The notes under the pieces were generated by a model that ran no database searches, was not told the origin of the DNA, and was given only the letters and a program-made list of their open reading frames with translations. Position numbers and translations under genes: made by a program. 64,000 nucleotides of DNA from Catenovulum adriaticum (GTDB taxonomy: Bacteria; Pseudomonadota; Gammaproteobacteria; Enterobacterales; Alteromonadaceae). The stretch spans positions 1,302,001 through 1,366,000 of the forward strand of contig NZ_CP109965.1 of assembly GCF_026725475.1 (NCBI RefSeq), in the 5' to 3' direction. How positions within the stretch are numbered: the stretch's first letter is position 1; the number at the start of each line of letters is the position of its first letter. Of the stretch, positions 45,581-54,351 are shown piece by piece.

Positions 45581-46453
45581 GTGAACTCATCGAAGGGCAT
45601 TCGTCTTAATAAATTTATCAGTGATTCAGGTTATTGCTCGCGTCGTGAAGCCGATAAGTTGATCGAACAACAAAACGTAACTATTAACGGAAAAGTGCCG
45701 GAATTAGGCACCAAAGTGATGCCAACTGATTATGTAGAGGTAAAAGGGAAACGGATATTTTCTAGCCCTAAAAGTAAAGTTGATAGGGTTTATATTGCTT
45801 ATAATAAACCTGTTGGTATTACCTGCACTACAGAGCGTGATGTTAAAGGCAATATTATTGACGCGATTAAACACAGAGAGAGAATTTTTCCGATAGGGCG
45901 CCTAGACAAACCCTCTGAAGGGTTAATCTTTTTAACCAGTGACGGCGACATCGTTAATAAAATTTTGCGGGCAGGCAATAATCATCAAAAAGAATATATA
46001 GTGACAGTTGATAAAACAGTTACTCAAGATTTTGTCGATAAAATGGCATCCGGCATTCCTATTTTGGAAACAGTGACGCAACCTTGCCAGGTGGAAAAAG
46101 TTAGTCGTTTTGTCTTTAAAATTATTTTAACCCAAGGCCTGAATCGTCAAATTAGACGCATGTGCGAATATTTAGATTACCAAGTCGTTAAACTCAAACG
46201 CACACGAATTATGAATGTTAAATTAGGCGATTTAAAAAAAGGCCAATGGCGTGATTTAACAGAACAAGAAATGCACGAAATAAACCAAGCAGTTGCTGAC
46301 TCAACTAAAACAGCAGATGTAAATGAGCAAGTGAGTAGCGTAAATCCGAGCGCCAGCAAAACAAAAAAAGAAAAAGTTTTTATTCAAGTTGCTAAACCTA
46401 AAAAGATTGAAAAGCCTAAGTCGGGTCGTGCCAAACTCAGTTTAAAAAGATAG
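45581..46453 (+). CDS. rluF: 23S rRNA pseudouridine(2604) synthase
   Basis: Isomerises U2604 of 23S rRNA. The 290-residue protein has an N-terminal S4 RNA-binding domain (IRLNKFISDSGYCSRREADKLIE) and the RsuA/RluF catalytic core with IGRLDKPSEGLIFLTSDGD (catalytic Asp), GNNHQKEYIVTV and QGLNRQIRRMCEYLDYQV. The Lys-rich tail after residue 240 resembles that of E. coli RluF. GTG 45581 is preferred: AGGG lies 6 bases upstream and the offset to IRLNK equals that of E. coli; ATG 45566 is the alternative. Confidence 0.92.
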   Translation: MNSSKGIRLNKFISDSGYCSRREADKLIEQQNVTINGKVPELGTKVMPTDYVEVKGKRIFSSPKSKVDRVYIAYNKPVGITCTTERDVKGNIIDAIKHRERIFPIGRLDKPSEGLIFLTSDGDIVNKILRAGNNHQKEYIVTVDKTVTQDFVDKMASGIPILETVTQPCQVEKVSRFVFKIILTQGLNRQIRRMCEYLDYQVVKLKRTRIMNVKLGDLKKGQWRDLTEQEMHEINQAVADSTKTADVNEQVSSVNPSASKTKKEKVFIQVAKPKKIEKPKSGRAKLSLKR

Positions 46454-46556
46454 CTTAAGAAATTAACTGAAAGTTTAAATTTTATATTTTTGATTTAATT
46501 AAATATTTCAGTTAAATGAAATGTAGATGAATATAAAATGACATTTATATTTCAGT

Positions 46557-46590
46557 TTGAAATAAAAGTGTCATATAAAGTTAATATAAT
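46557..46590 (+). promoter_or_regulatory. Putative PhoB box and -10 for the porin gene
   Basis: Two half-sites 11 bp apart, TTGAAAT (46557) and GTGTCAT (46568), resemble CTGTCAT Pho-box repeats. TATAAT (46585-46590) begins exactly 10 bases after the second half-site, the spacing of classical PhoB-activated promoters. Confidence 0.5.
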
Positions 46591-46696
46591 CTCTCGTATT
46601 ATCAAAATTAAGCTTAACTTTACTTAGTCTAAGTTGCTTGAATTAAGCTTAATTATCGCTAATCTTAAGCTGTTACTTTTAATGTGGGACGACTCT

Positions 46697-47644
46697 ATGA
46701 AATCTGTTTTTTACACTGCGCTTGCAACGTCTGTTTTGTTAACTACGGCTGCTCAAGCTCAATCTGATTTATTAACTGTTTATGGCAGAGCAAATATTTC
46801 GCTGCAGTTTTCAGAGTCGGATGAAACTGCAACTGATTTAAAGAGCAATAGTTCAAGGTTTGGCGTTAAAGGTGAAGCTAAACTGGAAAATGATTTAATT
46901 GCAATTTATCAAGCTGAGTTCGGGGTTGATTTTACCGATGAGTCTAAAGAACAAAACATCACGGCTCGTAATCAATATGTTGGTTTAAAAGGCCACTTTG
47001 GGCAAGTTAGATTAGGCCGAATGGACACAGCTCATAAATTTTCACAAGGCAAAGTCGATTTATTTAACAATTATAACGCCGATATTAAAAGATTGTTTTC
47101 GGGCGAAATTAGAGCTAATGATTCAATTACTTATATTTCACCAAGCTACAACCAATTTTCGTTAGGCGTGACTTACTTAACGCAGGAAGAAAACGACGCA
47201 GCTGAGCGAGACAGTGCTGGCTTGTCAACTGCCCTAATGTACGGCGACAAAAATTTGAAGAAAAGCAGCTTATATTCAGCTTTGGCTTTGGATAATGATG
47301 TAAAAGGCGAAGACCGAGTTCGTTTTGTCGTGCAAAAATCTTTAGGTCAATTTACTTTAGGTGCAATGGCCCAACGTCAAAAAAATAATAATTCAGGTGA
47401 GTCAGCGACAGGCTATTTGTTGAATGCGGCTTATCAAAGTGGAGAATTTAAGTATAAAGTTCAGCACCAATTAATTAATGGTGATAGAGAGCGCAGCACA
47501 TCTTCTATCGGTGTTGATTATAAGTTAGGCAGTGCTACGAAAGCTTTTGCATGGCTTAGCTATGATGATCACTACGAAAATAACGATATTGTTATCCAAG
47601 ATCGCCGTACCACAGTTGCGTTCGGGCTTGAACACAAATTTTAA
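46697..47644 (+). CDS. Outer-membrane porin (general porin family)
   Basis: A 315-residue trimeric-porin-type protein. Signal peptide MKSVFYTALATSVLLTTAAQA, then LTVYGRANISLQFSE, SRFGVKGEAKLENDLIAIYQAEFGVD, ARNQYVGLKGHFGQVRLGRMDTA (porin signature strands and start of the L3 loop), and a C-terminal TVAFGLEHKF ending in Phe, needed for outer-membrane insertion. ATG 46697 starts the signal peptide. The PhoB-like site upstream and the pstS gene downstream suggest a phosphate-starvation porin; the pore selectivity cannot be read from sequence alone. Confidence 0.9.
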   Translation: MKSVFYTALATSVLLTTAAQAQSDLLTVYGRANISLQFSESDETATDLKSNSSRFGVKGEAKLENDLIAIYQAEFGVDFTDESKEQNITARNQYVGLKGHFGQVRLGRMDTAHKFSQGKVDLFNNYNADIKRLFSGEIRANDSITYISPSYNQFSLGVTYLTQEENDAAERDSAGLSTALMYGDKNLKKSSLYSALALDNDVKGEDRVRFVVQKSLGQFTLGAMAQRQKNNNSGESATGYLLNAAYQSGEFKYKVQHQLINGDRERSTSSIGVDYKLGSATKAFAWLSYDDHYENNDIVIQDRRTTVAFGLEHKF

Positions 47645-47707
47645 TTTTATTAACTAAACCTCAACTCGGGTTAAGGTTAACTTATCTTTATTTTAGTAAA
47701 ATACCTA

Positions 47708-47732
47708 AAAACCACAGCCTTGCTGTGGTTTT
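47708..47732 (+). terminator. Porin gene terminator
   Basis: AAAACCACAGC-CTT-GCTGTGGTTTT: an 11-bp stem with T-tract, 64 bases after the porin stop. Confidence 0.8.
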
Positions 47733-47755
47733 CTATATCTAATTCTTTTTACCGA

Positions 47756-47784
47756 CTGTCATATTTTTGAAATGAATTTGTCAT
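47756..47784 (+). promoter_or_regulatory. Triple PhoB-box repeat before pstS
   Basis: Three half-sites at an exact 11-bp period: CTGTCAT (47756), TTGAAAT (47767), TTGTCAT (47778). The first is the perfect consensus. TAACAT at 47784-47789 lies 10 bases after the second half-site and could be the -10. Confidence 0.65.
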
Positions 47785-47834
47785 AACATATGGCGACACA
47801 AGAAATATAGATAAAATCGGCTATTGGAGCATGT

Positions 47835-48800
47835 ATGAATCTAAAAACTATTATTAAGTATGTAGGTTTTCTAACGACTTTCTTGATCACCAGTCAAGCC
47901 AGCGCGATTGATAATAACTTACCTGAATACCAAAAAACGAGTGGTGTTTCAGGAAAAATATCATCTGTAGGCTCAGATACGTTAGCCAATATGATGACAT
48001 TTTGGGCTGAAGAATATAAAAGAATATACCCAAATGTGATGATTCAAGTGCAAGCAGCTGGTTCATCAACTGCACCGCCAGCATTAACGGAAGGCACTGC
48101 GCAGTTTGGTCCTATGAGCCGTTCGATGAAATCAAAAGAAATTGAAGCATTTGAAGAACGCTTTGGTTACAAACCAACAGCCGTGCGGGTTGCAATTGAT
48201 GCACTGGCTGTATTTGTAAATAAAGATAATCCAATTGAAGGACTATCGATTAAGCAAGTCGACGCTATTTTTTCCTCAACTTTAAAGTGCGGGTCGAACA
48301 CAGATAGTAAACGTTGGGGTGAGTTAGGTTTAACGGGTGACTGGGATCGTAAAGATATTCAATTGTTTGGTCGTAACTCGGTTTCTGGTACTTATGGGTA
48401 TTTTAAATCTAAAGCTTTATGTAAAGGTGATTTCAAAAATAATGTCAATGAACAACCGGGTTCTGCTTCTGTTGTGCAATCTGTTTCGTCTTCGTTAAAT
48501 GCGATAGGATATTCTGGTATAGGCTATCGCACTTCGGGCGTTAAAGCGGTTCCTTTATCAAAACGCGGAAGTGGATATGTTGATGCGACTATTGAAAACG
48601 CAGTTGCTGGTAAATATCCACTGTCACGCTTTTTATATGTGTATGTGAATAAGCATCCGAATAAACCGCTTGATCCATTAACGGCTGAATTTATCACTAT
48701 GGTTTTATCAAAATCAGGCCAATATATTGTTGAAAAAGATGGTTATATACCGTTACCCGCGGTTATCGCAAAAAAAGAGCTGGCTAAATTAGGCTTGTAA
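47835..48800 (+). CDS. Phosphate-binding periplasmic protein, PstS family
   Basis: A 321-residue PstS-like solute-binding protein. After the signal peptide (cut near SQASA) come the phosphate-site segments ISSVGSDTLANMMTFW, QAAGSSTAPPALTEG, GPMSRSMKSKEIE, GRNSVSGTYGYFK and PGSASVVQSV; these Ser/Thr/Arg-rich loops match the family. The permease genes pstCAB are not adjacent, so it either feeds a remote transporter or acts as a phosphate scavenger. The upstream PhoB-box array fits phosphate-starvation control. Confidence 0.9.
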   Translation: MNLKTIIKYVGFLTTFLITSQASAIDNNLPEYQKTSGVSGKISSVGSDTLANMMTFWAEEYKRIYPNVMIQVQAAGSSTAPPALTEGTAQFGPMSRSMKSKEIEAFEERFGYKPTAVRVAIDALAVFVNKDNPIEGLSIKQVDAIFSSTLKCGSNTDSKRWGELGLTGDWDRKDIQLFGRNSVSGTYGYFKSKALCKGDFKNNVNEQPGSASVVQSVSSSLNAIGYSGIGYRTSGVKAVPLSKRGSGYVDATIENAVAGKYPLSRFLYVYVNKHPNKPLDPLTAEFITMVLSKSGQYIVEKDGYIPLPAVIAKKELAKLGL

Positions 48801-48831
48801 GCAAACGACTGCAAGCTCTAGATGTTTTTTA

Positions 48832-48864
48832 AAGCTGTGAATTTGTATTCACAGCTTTTTTTTT
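48832..48864 (+). terminator. pstS-like gene terminator
   Basis: AAGCTGTGAAT-TTGT-ATTCACAGCTT followed by a T run: an 11-bp stem and strong T-tract, 32 bases after the stop. Confidence 0.85.
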
Positions 48865-48997
48865 GGCTAAAATGATTGATTGAAAATTTTTCAGTTTGAT
48901 GATGCAATAAAAACCATTAACAAATAGTAGGCATAAGCCGAAGAAAATTATACAATGCGCCTTTTAAAATTTACTGCGCTTTTTAACAGGAGAAACC

Positions 48998-50254
48998 ATG
49001 TTAACACGTGACATGAATATTGCTGATTTTGACCCTGAGTTATGGCAAGCCGTTCAAGATGAAACGGTTCGTCAGGAAGAACATATTGAATTAATCGCTT
49101 CAGAAAACTATGCGAGTCCTCGTGTACTTGAAGCTCAAGGTTCTCAACTAACTAATAAATATGCTGAAGGCTATCCGGGCAAACGTTACTACGGTGGTTG
49201 TGAGCACGTAGATGTCGTTGAGCAATTAGCAATCGATCGCGCAAAAGCATTATTTGGTGCAGATTACGCGAATGTCCAGCCTCATTCAGGCTCGCAAGCC
49301 AATGGTGCAGTTTTTCAAGCTTTATTACAACCTGGCGATACTGTGTTAGGGATGAGCTTAGCGCATGGTGGTCACTTAACACACGGCGCACATGTTAACT
49401 TTTCAGGAAAACATTACAACGCAATTCAGTATGGATTAAACCCAGAAACGGGCGAAATCGATTATGAACAGGTAGAAGCGTTAGCCTTAGAGCACAAACC
49501 AAAAATGATTATTGGTGGTTTCTCAGCTTATTCTTTAGTGGTTGATTGGGCTCGTTTACGTGAAATCGCAGATAAAGTTGGTGCTTATTTATTAGTAGAC
49601 ATGGCGCATGTTGCAGGTTTAATTGCGGCTGATGTTTACCCTTCTCCAATGAAGTATGCAGATGTTGTTACCACAACGACTCATAAAACATTAGCTGGCC
49701 CGCGCGGTGGTTTAATTTTATCGGCGAAAGGCGATGAAGATATTTATAAAAAATTAAACAGCGCAGTTTTCCCTGGTGGTCAAGGTGGTCCTTTATGCCA
49801 CGTGATTGCTGCTAAAGCGGTTGCTTTTAAAGAAGCAATGTCAGACGAGTTTAAATCGTACCAGCAGCAAGTGGTTAAAAATGCACAAGCTATGGTTGAA
49901 GTATTACAAGCGCGTGGTTACAAAGTGGTTTCTGGTAAAACTGAAAATCATTTATTCTTAGTTGATTTAATCGACAAAGATATTACAGGTAAAGAAGCAG
50001 ACGCTGCACTAGGCAAAGCAAATATCACGGTTAATAAAAACTCAGTTCCAAACGATCCACGTTCACCGTTTGTTACGTCTGGTTTAAGAATCGGTACACC
50101 TTCAATTACTCGTCGCGGTTTTAACGCAGATGATGCCAAAGCATTAGCGGGTTGGATTTGTGATGTATTAGATAATATTGAAAACGAAGAAGTCACTAAT
50201 ACGGTTAAGCAAAATGTATTAGATATTTGTAAGCGCCTTCCGGTTTACGCTTAA
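48998..50254 (+). CDS. glyA: Serine hydroxymethyltransferase
   Basis: Interconverts serine and glycine while loading tetrahydrofolate with a one-carbon unit; PLP-dependent. The 418-residue protein has LIASENYASPRVLEAQGS, YPGKRYYGGCEHVD, SGSQANGAVF, LLVDMAHVAGLIAADVYPSP, and the PLP-lysine motif VVTTTTHKTLAGPRGGLI. AGGAG stands 7 bases before ATG 48998. Single gene with its own terminator; E. coli also has glyA near nrdR-like folate/NDP genes only loosely, so no operon is inferred. Confidence 0.97.
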   Translation: MLTRDMNIADFDPELWQAVQDETVRQEEHIELIASENYASPRVLEAQGSQLTNKYAEGYPGKRYYGGCEHVDVVEQLAIDRAKALFGADYANVQPHSGSQANGAVFQALLQPGDTVLGMSLAHGGHLTHGAHVNFSGKHYNAIQYGLNPETGEIDYEQVEALALEHKPKMIIGGFSAYSLVVDWARLREIADKVGAYLLVDMAHVAGLIAADVYPSPMKYADVVTTTTHKTLAGPRGGLILSAKGDEDIYKKLNSAVFPGGQGGPLCHVIAAKAVAFKEAMSDEFKSYQQQVVKNAQAMVEVLQARGYKVVSGKTENHLFLVDLIDKDITGKEADAALGKANITVNKNSVPNDPRSPFVTSGLRIGTPSITRRGFNADDAKALAGWICDVLDNIENEEVTNTVKQNVLDICKRLPVYA

Positions 50255-50292
50255 TAGAATTAATGTCGATTTATCGAATTAATTGACCTAAT

Positions 50293-50316
50293 CAGGCCGC
50301 TTATGCGGCCTGTTTT
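50293..50316 (+). terminator. glyA terminator
   Basis: CAGGCCGC-TTAT-GCGGCCTG followed by TTTT, 38 bases after glyA. It lies only 17 bases before the nrdR ATG, so the rib operon promoter must overlap it or lie further upstream, allowing read-through. Confidence 0.8.
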
Positions 50317-50332
50317 AATTATAAGGTTTGAT

Positions 50333-50800
50333 ATGCATTGCCCATTTTGTGCAACACAGGAAACCAAAGTGATCGACAGCCGCTTAGTTGCGGAAGGCCA
50401 TCAAGTTAGGCGTCGTCGTCAATGTTTAGATTGCTTAGAGCGATTTACAACGTTTGAAACTGCTGAGCTTGTGATGCCAAGAGTTATAAAAACAGATGGT
50501 TCACGTGAACCCTATCATGAGAACAAGCTGCGAGCAGGGTTAATGAGAGCGCTTGAAAAACGACCTGTGAGTACAGAGCAAATTGAAACTTTAATTAGTC
50601 AACTTGAATCGGCCCTAAGAGCAACGGGCGAACGTGAAGTCGAAAGTAAGTTAATTGGTAATATACTAATGGAAAAAATCAAACAAGTGGATCAAGTCGC
50701 GTATGTTCGATTTGCCTCTGTTTACCGTTCGTTCCAAGATATCAAAGAGTTTGGTGAAGCAATTGCCGGTTTAGATGATAAAACGGCTAAACACAACTAA
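50333..50800 (+). CDS. nrdR: Transcriptional repressor NrdR
   Basis: NrdR represses ribonucleotide reductase genes in response to ATP/dATP. The 155-residue protein has an N-terminal zinc ribbon (MHCPFCATQETKVIDSR, CLDCLERFTTFE) and an ATP-cone (VIKTDGSREPYHENKLRAGL) as in all NrdR. ATG 50333 is fixed by the zinc-ribbon start. It heads the nrdR-ribD-ribE-ribB-ribH-nusB-thiL-pgpA cluster conserved in gammaproteobacteria. Confidence 0.96.
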   Translation: MHCPFCATQETKVIDSRLVAEGHQVRRRRQCLDCLERFTTFETAELVMPRVIKTDGSREPYHENKLRAGLMRALEKRPVSTEQIETLISQLESALRATGEREVESKLIGNILMEKIKQVDQVAYVRFASVYRSFQDIKEFGEAIAGLDDKTAKHN

Positions 50801-50833
50801 GCTGAATAAAATTCAACGCTAGGCCAATTACAG

Positions 50834-51964
50834 ATGAGCTTATTTTATCCGGAAGATTTGAACTACATGGCGAGGGCTATTCGATTAGCAGAACGGGGAC
50901 GATTTACCACATCTCCTAATCCTTGTGTGGGCTGTGTGATTGTAAAAAACAATCAAATTATTGGTGAAGGTTTTCACATTCAAGCTGGCGGACCCCATGC
51001 CGAAATCAATGCACTTACCCAAGTTGAACAAAGCCAAGCCACCGCTCAAGGTGCAACAGCTTACGTAACTTTAGAACCTTGTAGTCACACAGGAAAAACG
51101 CCACCTTGTGCCAGTGCTTTAATTAAAGCAGGCGTCGCGACTGTAATTGTTGGCATGGAAGATCCTAACCCTTTGGTAAGCGGACGTGGTATTCAAATGC
51201 TACGTGATGCCGGTATTCAAGTGCACCAAGGTTGTTTAGAGTCAGCCTGTAAAAAAATTAATCCGGGCTTTAATAAACGGATGACGCATAAGCGTCCCTT
51301 TGTTCAGGTTAAATTGGCTTCTAGCTTAGACGGCAGAACAGCAATGGCATCGGGCGAAAGTAAGTGGATAACCAGTTATCAGGCCAGAAAAGATGTTCAG
51401 CTTTACCGTGCGAAAGCTTGTGCTATTCTAACAGGTTCAGGGACTGTTATGGCGGATAACCCGCAAATGAATGTGCGCGAAAGCGATTTTCCTTTGACTG
51501 ATTATCCAATAGAAAGTATTCGTCAACCTGCAAAAATTATTATTGATAATCAGTCACAACTGACACCTGATTTAAATATTTTTGCGAGCGAAACACCTGT
51601 TTTTGTCGTTAAAAATAAAATTAAAGTGACACCGCCCCAACAAAATTGGCCTAAACACGTCACTCAGATTGAATTATCAGGTAATGACCACAATATTGAT
51701 TTAACAGCATTAATGCTCGAGTTGGGTGCCTGTCAGATGAACCATATTTGGGTTGAGGCCGGTGCCAAATTAGCAGGTGCATTGATTCAGCAAGGGTTAG
51801 TTGATGAACTTATAATTTATCAGGCGCCTAAATTAATGGGCGAAAATACGAAAGGTTTATTAGATGTGCCAAATTTAACTGAGCTAAGCCAAGCCGTTGA
51901 ATGGCAATATGCAGACGTTCGCCAGATAGGCCCAGATTTAAGATTAACATTAAGAGCCAAATAA
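50834..51964 (+). CDS. ribD: Bifunctional riboflavin deaminase/reductase RibD
   Basis: Catalyses the second and third steps of riboflavin synthesis. N-terminal deaminase domain: NPCVGCVIVKN, GGPHAEINAL (zinc His and catalytic Glu), LEPCSHTGKTPPCASALI (Cys ligands). C-terminal reductase domain: RPFVQVKLASSLDGRTAMASGESKWIT, ILTGSGTVMADNPQMNVR, and WVEAGAKLAGALIQQGLVDEL. 376 residues, normal length. Followed by ribE after 3 bases. Confidence 0.95.
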   Translation: MSLFYPEDLNYMARAIRLAERGRFTTSPNPCVGCVIVKNNQIIGEGFHIQAGGPHAEINALTQVEQSQATAQGATAYVTLEPCSHTGKTPPCASALIKAGVATVIVGMEDPNPLVSGRGIQMLRDAGIQVHQGCLESACKKINPGFNKRMTHKRPFVQVKLASSLDGRTAMASGESKWITSYQARKDVQLYRAKACAILTGSGTVMADNPQMNVRESDFPLTDYPIESIRQPAKIIIDNQSQLTPDLNIFASETPVFVVKNKIKVTPPQQNWPKHVTQIELSGNDHNIDLTALMLELGACQMNHIWVEAGAKLAGALIQQGLVDELIIYQAPKLMGENTKGLLDVPNLTELSQAVEWQYADVRQIGPDLRLTLRAK

Positions 51965-51967
51965 CAC

Positions 51968-52618
51968 ATGTTTACAGGTATAATTGAAGCAGTTGGAAAG
52001 ATTCAAGCCATCAACGCCAAAGCGGGTGATTTTGAATTAGTCGTTAATAGTCAATCCCTTGATTTAAATGATGTTAAGTTAGGCGATAGTATTGCCGTAA
52101 GTGGCGTATGTTTAACGGTTACCCATTTTGATTCACAGAGCTTTTCAGCTGATGTGTCAGCGGAAACGATAAAACTAACTAAATTAGCCGATTTGTCGGT
52201 TGGTTCAGAGGTGAATTTAGAAAAGGCCTGCTTGCCAACTAGTCGCTTAGGTGGCCATATAGTGAGTGGACATGTGGATGGTGTCGGATATGTTTCTCGC
52301 ATTACGCCAAATGCCAATGCCATTGATTATTGGATTAGTGCGCCCGCTGAGTTGGCTAAATATATCGCACAAAAAGGCTCTATTACTGTGGATGGAATTA
52401 GCCTGACCGTAAATGATATTCAAGAGAGTGATTTTAGGTTAACCATTATTCCTCATACAAGTGAAAAAACCACAATTAATGACTGGCATGTTGGCAGTAA
52501 AGTAAATTTAGAAGTTGATGTAATAGCCCGATATCTTGAGCGTTTAATGTCAGCCCCAAGTCAAGTTTCTTCTGGTGTAACTATGGAGTTATTGGCTAAA
52601 AGTGGATTTATCAAATAA
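51968..52618 (+). CDS. ribE: Riboflavin synthase alpha chain
   Basis: Dismutates two 6,7-dimethyl-8-ribityllumazines to riboflavin plus the pyrimidine precursor. The 216-residue protein has the two tandem lumazine-binding barrels: MFTGIIEAVGKI with IAVSGVCLTVTHFD and GGHIVSGHVDGVG in the first, and GSITVDGISLTVND with IPHTSEKTT in the second. Part of the rib operon, 3 bases after ribD and 12 before ribB. Confidence 0.95.
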   Translation: MFTGIIEAVGKIQAINAKAGDFELVVNSQSLDLNDVKLGDSIAVSGVCLTVTHFDSQSFSADVSAETIKLTKLADLSVGSEVNLEKACLPTSRLGGHIVSGHVDGVGYVSRITPNANAIDYWISAPAELAKYIAQKGSITVDGISLTVNDIQESDFRLTIIPHTSEKTTINDWHVGSKVNLEVDVIARYLERLMSAPSQVSSGVTMELLAKSGFIK

Positions 52619-52630
52619 GGTACAAGATTA

Positions 52631-53743
52631 ATGAAATTGAACACAGCTGCAGAAATAATTGAAGATATCCAGCAGGGTAAAATTGTTATATTAATGGATG
52701 ATGAAGACAGAGAAAACGAAGGCGATATGATAGTTGCAGCGCAGCATTGTACCCCACAAGCAATTAACTTTATGGCGACTCATGGGCGTGGTTTAATTTG
52801 TTTAACGCTGACTAAAGACCGTTGCCAGCAACTTGATTTACCTTTAATGGTAGATCGTAATCAAGCTCAATTTGGTACTAATTTTACGTTGTCTATTGAA
52901 GCAGCCACCGGTGTAACAACAGGGATATCAGCGGCAGATCGTTCAACCACGGTTAGAGCCGCGGTCGCACGCGATGCAAAACCAGAAGATATTGTACAAC
53001 CGGGTCATATTTTTCCGATTATGGCGCAAGAAGGTGGCGTGTTAAATAGAGCCGGACATACAGAAGCAGGCTGCGATTTAGCACGTTTGGCTGGGTTGGA
53101 ACCAGCTGGTGTTATCGTCGAAATTTTAAATGAAGACGGTACTATGTCGCGCCGGCCCGAGCTTGAAAAATTTGCACAAAAGCATGATTTAAAAATTGGT
53201 ACTATTGCTGATTTAATTGAATACAGAAACAATACAGAAACTACAATTGAAAAAATTGCAGAATGCAAATTACCAACTGAGTTTGGTGAATTTGACTTAA
53301 TTACCTTTAAAGATACGATCGATGGTCAGGTACATTTTGCATTAAAAAATACTGAGCTAACGCCTGATAAACCCAGTTTAGTAAGGGTTCATGTTAAAGA
53401 TATTTTGGCTGATTTATTAGGCTCAACCCGAGACGAAAGCAAAAATTGGACGCTGAGTCGCTCACTGGAACGAATTGCTCAAGAAGGTGGTGTGTTGCTG
53501 TTATTGGGTAAAAATGAAACGCCAGAAGAGTTAATGGCTAAAGTGAGCGGATATCAGCTTGAAGATGAAGGCAAACCAGTCCGTCGAATCGATAGCTGGC
53601 AACAGACGTCTCGCACCGTCGGTGTCGGCTCGCAAATATTATCGGCGTTAAATGTTGGCAAAATGCGTTTATTGAGCTCACAAAAAAAATATCATTCTTT
53701 AGCCGGTTTCGGTTTAGAAGTAGTTGAATACGTTGACGAATAG
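52631..53743 (+). CDS. ribB: 3,4-dihydroxy-2-butanone 4-phosphate synthase with degenerate GTP cyclohydrolase II domain (RibBX type)
   Basis: The N-terminal 200 residues are a complete DHBP synthase: MDDEDRENEGDMIVAAQ, FMATHGRGLICL, AGHTEAGCDLARLAGL, which makes the four-carbon riboflavin precursor from ribulose 5-phosphate. The C-terminal 165 residues align in position with GTP cyclohydrolase II but lack the zinc Cys triad (no C-x10-C-x-C block) and the catalytic loop; instead they read VRVHVKDILADLLGSTRDESKNW. So this half is probably not a cyclohydrolase, and a separate ribA is expected elsewhere in the genome. Confidence 0.92.
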   Translation: MKLNTAAEIIEDIQQGKIVILMDDEDRENEGDMIVAAQHCTPQAINFMATHGRGLICLTLTKDRCQQLDLPLMVDRNQAQFGTNFTLSIEAATGVTTGISAADRSTTVRAAVARDAKPEDIVQPGHIFPIMAQEGGVLNRAGHTEAGCDLARLAGLEPAGVIVEILNEDGTMSRRPELEKFAQKHDLKIGTIADLIEYRNNTETTIEKIAECKLPTEFGEFDLITFKDTIDGQVHFALKNTELTPDKPSLVRVHVKDILADLLGSTRDESKNWTLSRSLERIAQEGGVLLLLGKNETPEELMAKVSGYQLEDEGKPVRRIDSWQQTSRTVGVGSQILSALNVGKMRLLSSQKKYHSLAGFGLEVVEYVDE

Positions 53744-53864
53744 TCTTTTTTGGCTAATTCGACATTTATTTTTGTATTTCACCATTAAATATTCACAGGT
53801 TGGGGCAAATTTTTGTTAGAATTAGCGCCAATTTTTACAGCACAAATTTTAAGGTAATTATCTG

Positions 53865-54329
53865 ATGCAAGTTATTGAAGGTGCATTTTCAGCACAAGGT
53901 AAAAAGTTTGCCATTGTGGTATCTCGTTTTAATAGTTTTATTGTTGAAAGTTTAGTCGAAGGCGCAATTGATACATTAAAACGTCATGGTCAGGTTGAAG
54001 ACAAAGACATTACGATTATTCGTTGTCCTGGTGCTTATGAATTACCTTTAGTGGCCAAAAAAGTTGCTGAGACAAAAAATTATGATGCGATTATTGCATT
54101 GGGTGCCGTTATTCGTGGTGGTACACCGCATTTTGATTTTGTTGCCAACGAATGTAACAAAGGCCTAGCTCAAGTTTCTTTAGATTTTGGTTTACCAGTG
54201 GCTTTTGGGGTATTAACCACAGATTCAATTGAACAAACGATAGAACGAGCAGGCACAAAAATGGGCAATAAAGGTGGCGAAGCTGCTTTAAGTGCATTAG
54301 AAATGGTCAATTTAGTTAGCCAATTATAA
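53865..54329 (+). CDS. ribH: 6,7-dimethyl-8-ribityllumazine synthase
   Basis: Joins the pyrimidine and four-carbon precursors to the lumazine. The 154-residue protein has FAIVVSRFNSFIVESLVEGAID, RCPGAYELPLVAKKV, ALGAVIRGGTPHFDFVANE (catalytic His) and FGVLTTDSIEQTIERAGTKMGNKGGEAA. It follows ribB by 121 bases, a gap long enough for an internal promoter, and is followed closely by nusB. Confidence 0.96.
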   Translation: MQVIEGAFSAQGKKFAIVVSRFNSFIVESLVEGAIDTLKRHGQVEDKDITIIRCPGAYELPLVAKKVAETKNYDAIIALGAVIRGGTPHFDFVANECNKGLAQVSLDFGLPVAFGVLTTDSIEQTIERAGTKMGNKGGEAALSALEMVNLVSQL

Positions 54330-54351
54330 TTGCATTGCTCAGGAGTTCAGT

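Noticed and set aside
48998..50254. Glycine or PurR control of glyA
   Set aside because: The 130-base leader shows no glycine-riboswitch core or clear PurR palindrome; only the Shine-Dalgarno AGGAG is evident.
50255..53000. FMN (RFN) riboswitch before the riboflavin genes
   Set aside because: I looked at the short leaders before nrdR, ribD, ribE and ribB; none is long enough or has the conserved RFN pattern.
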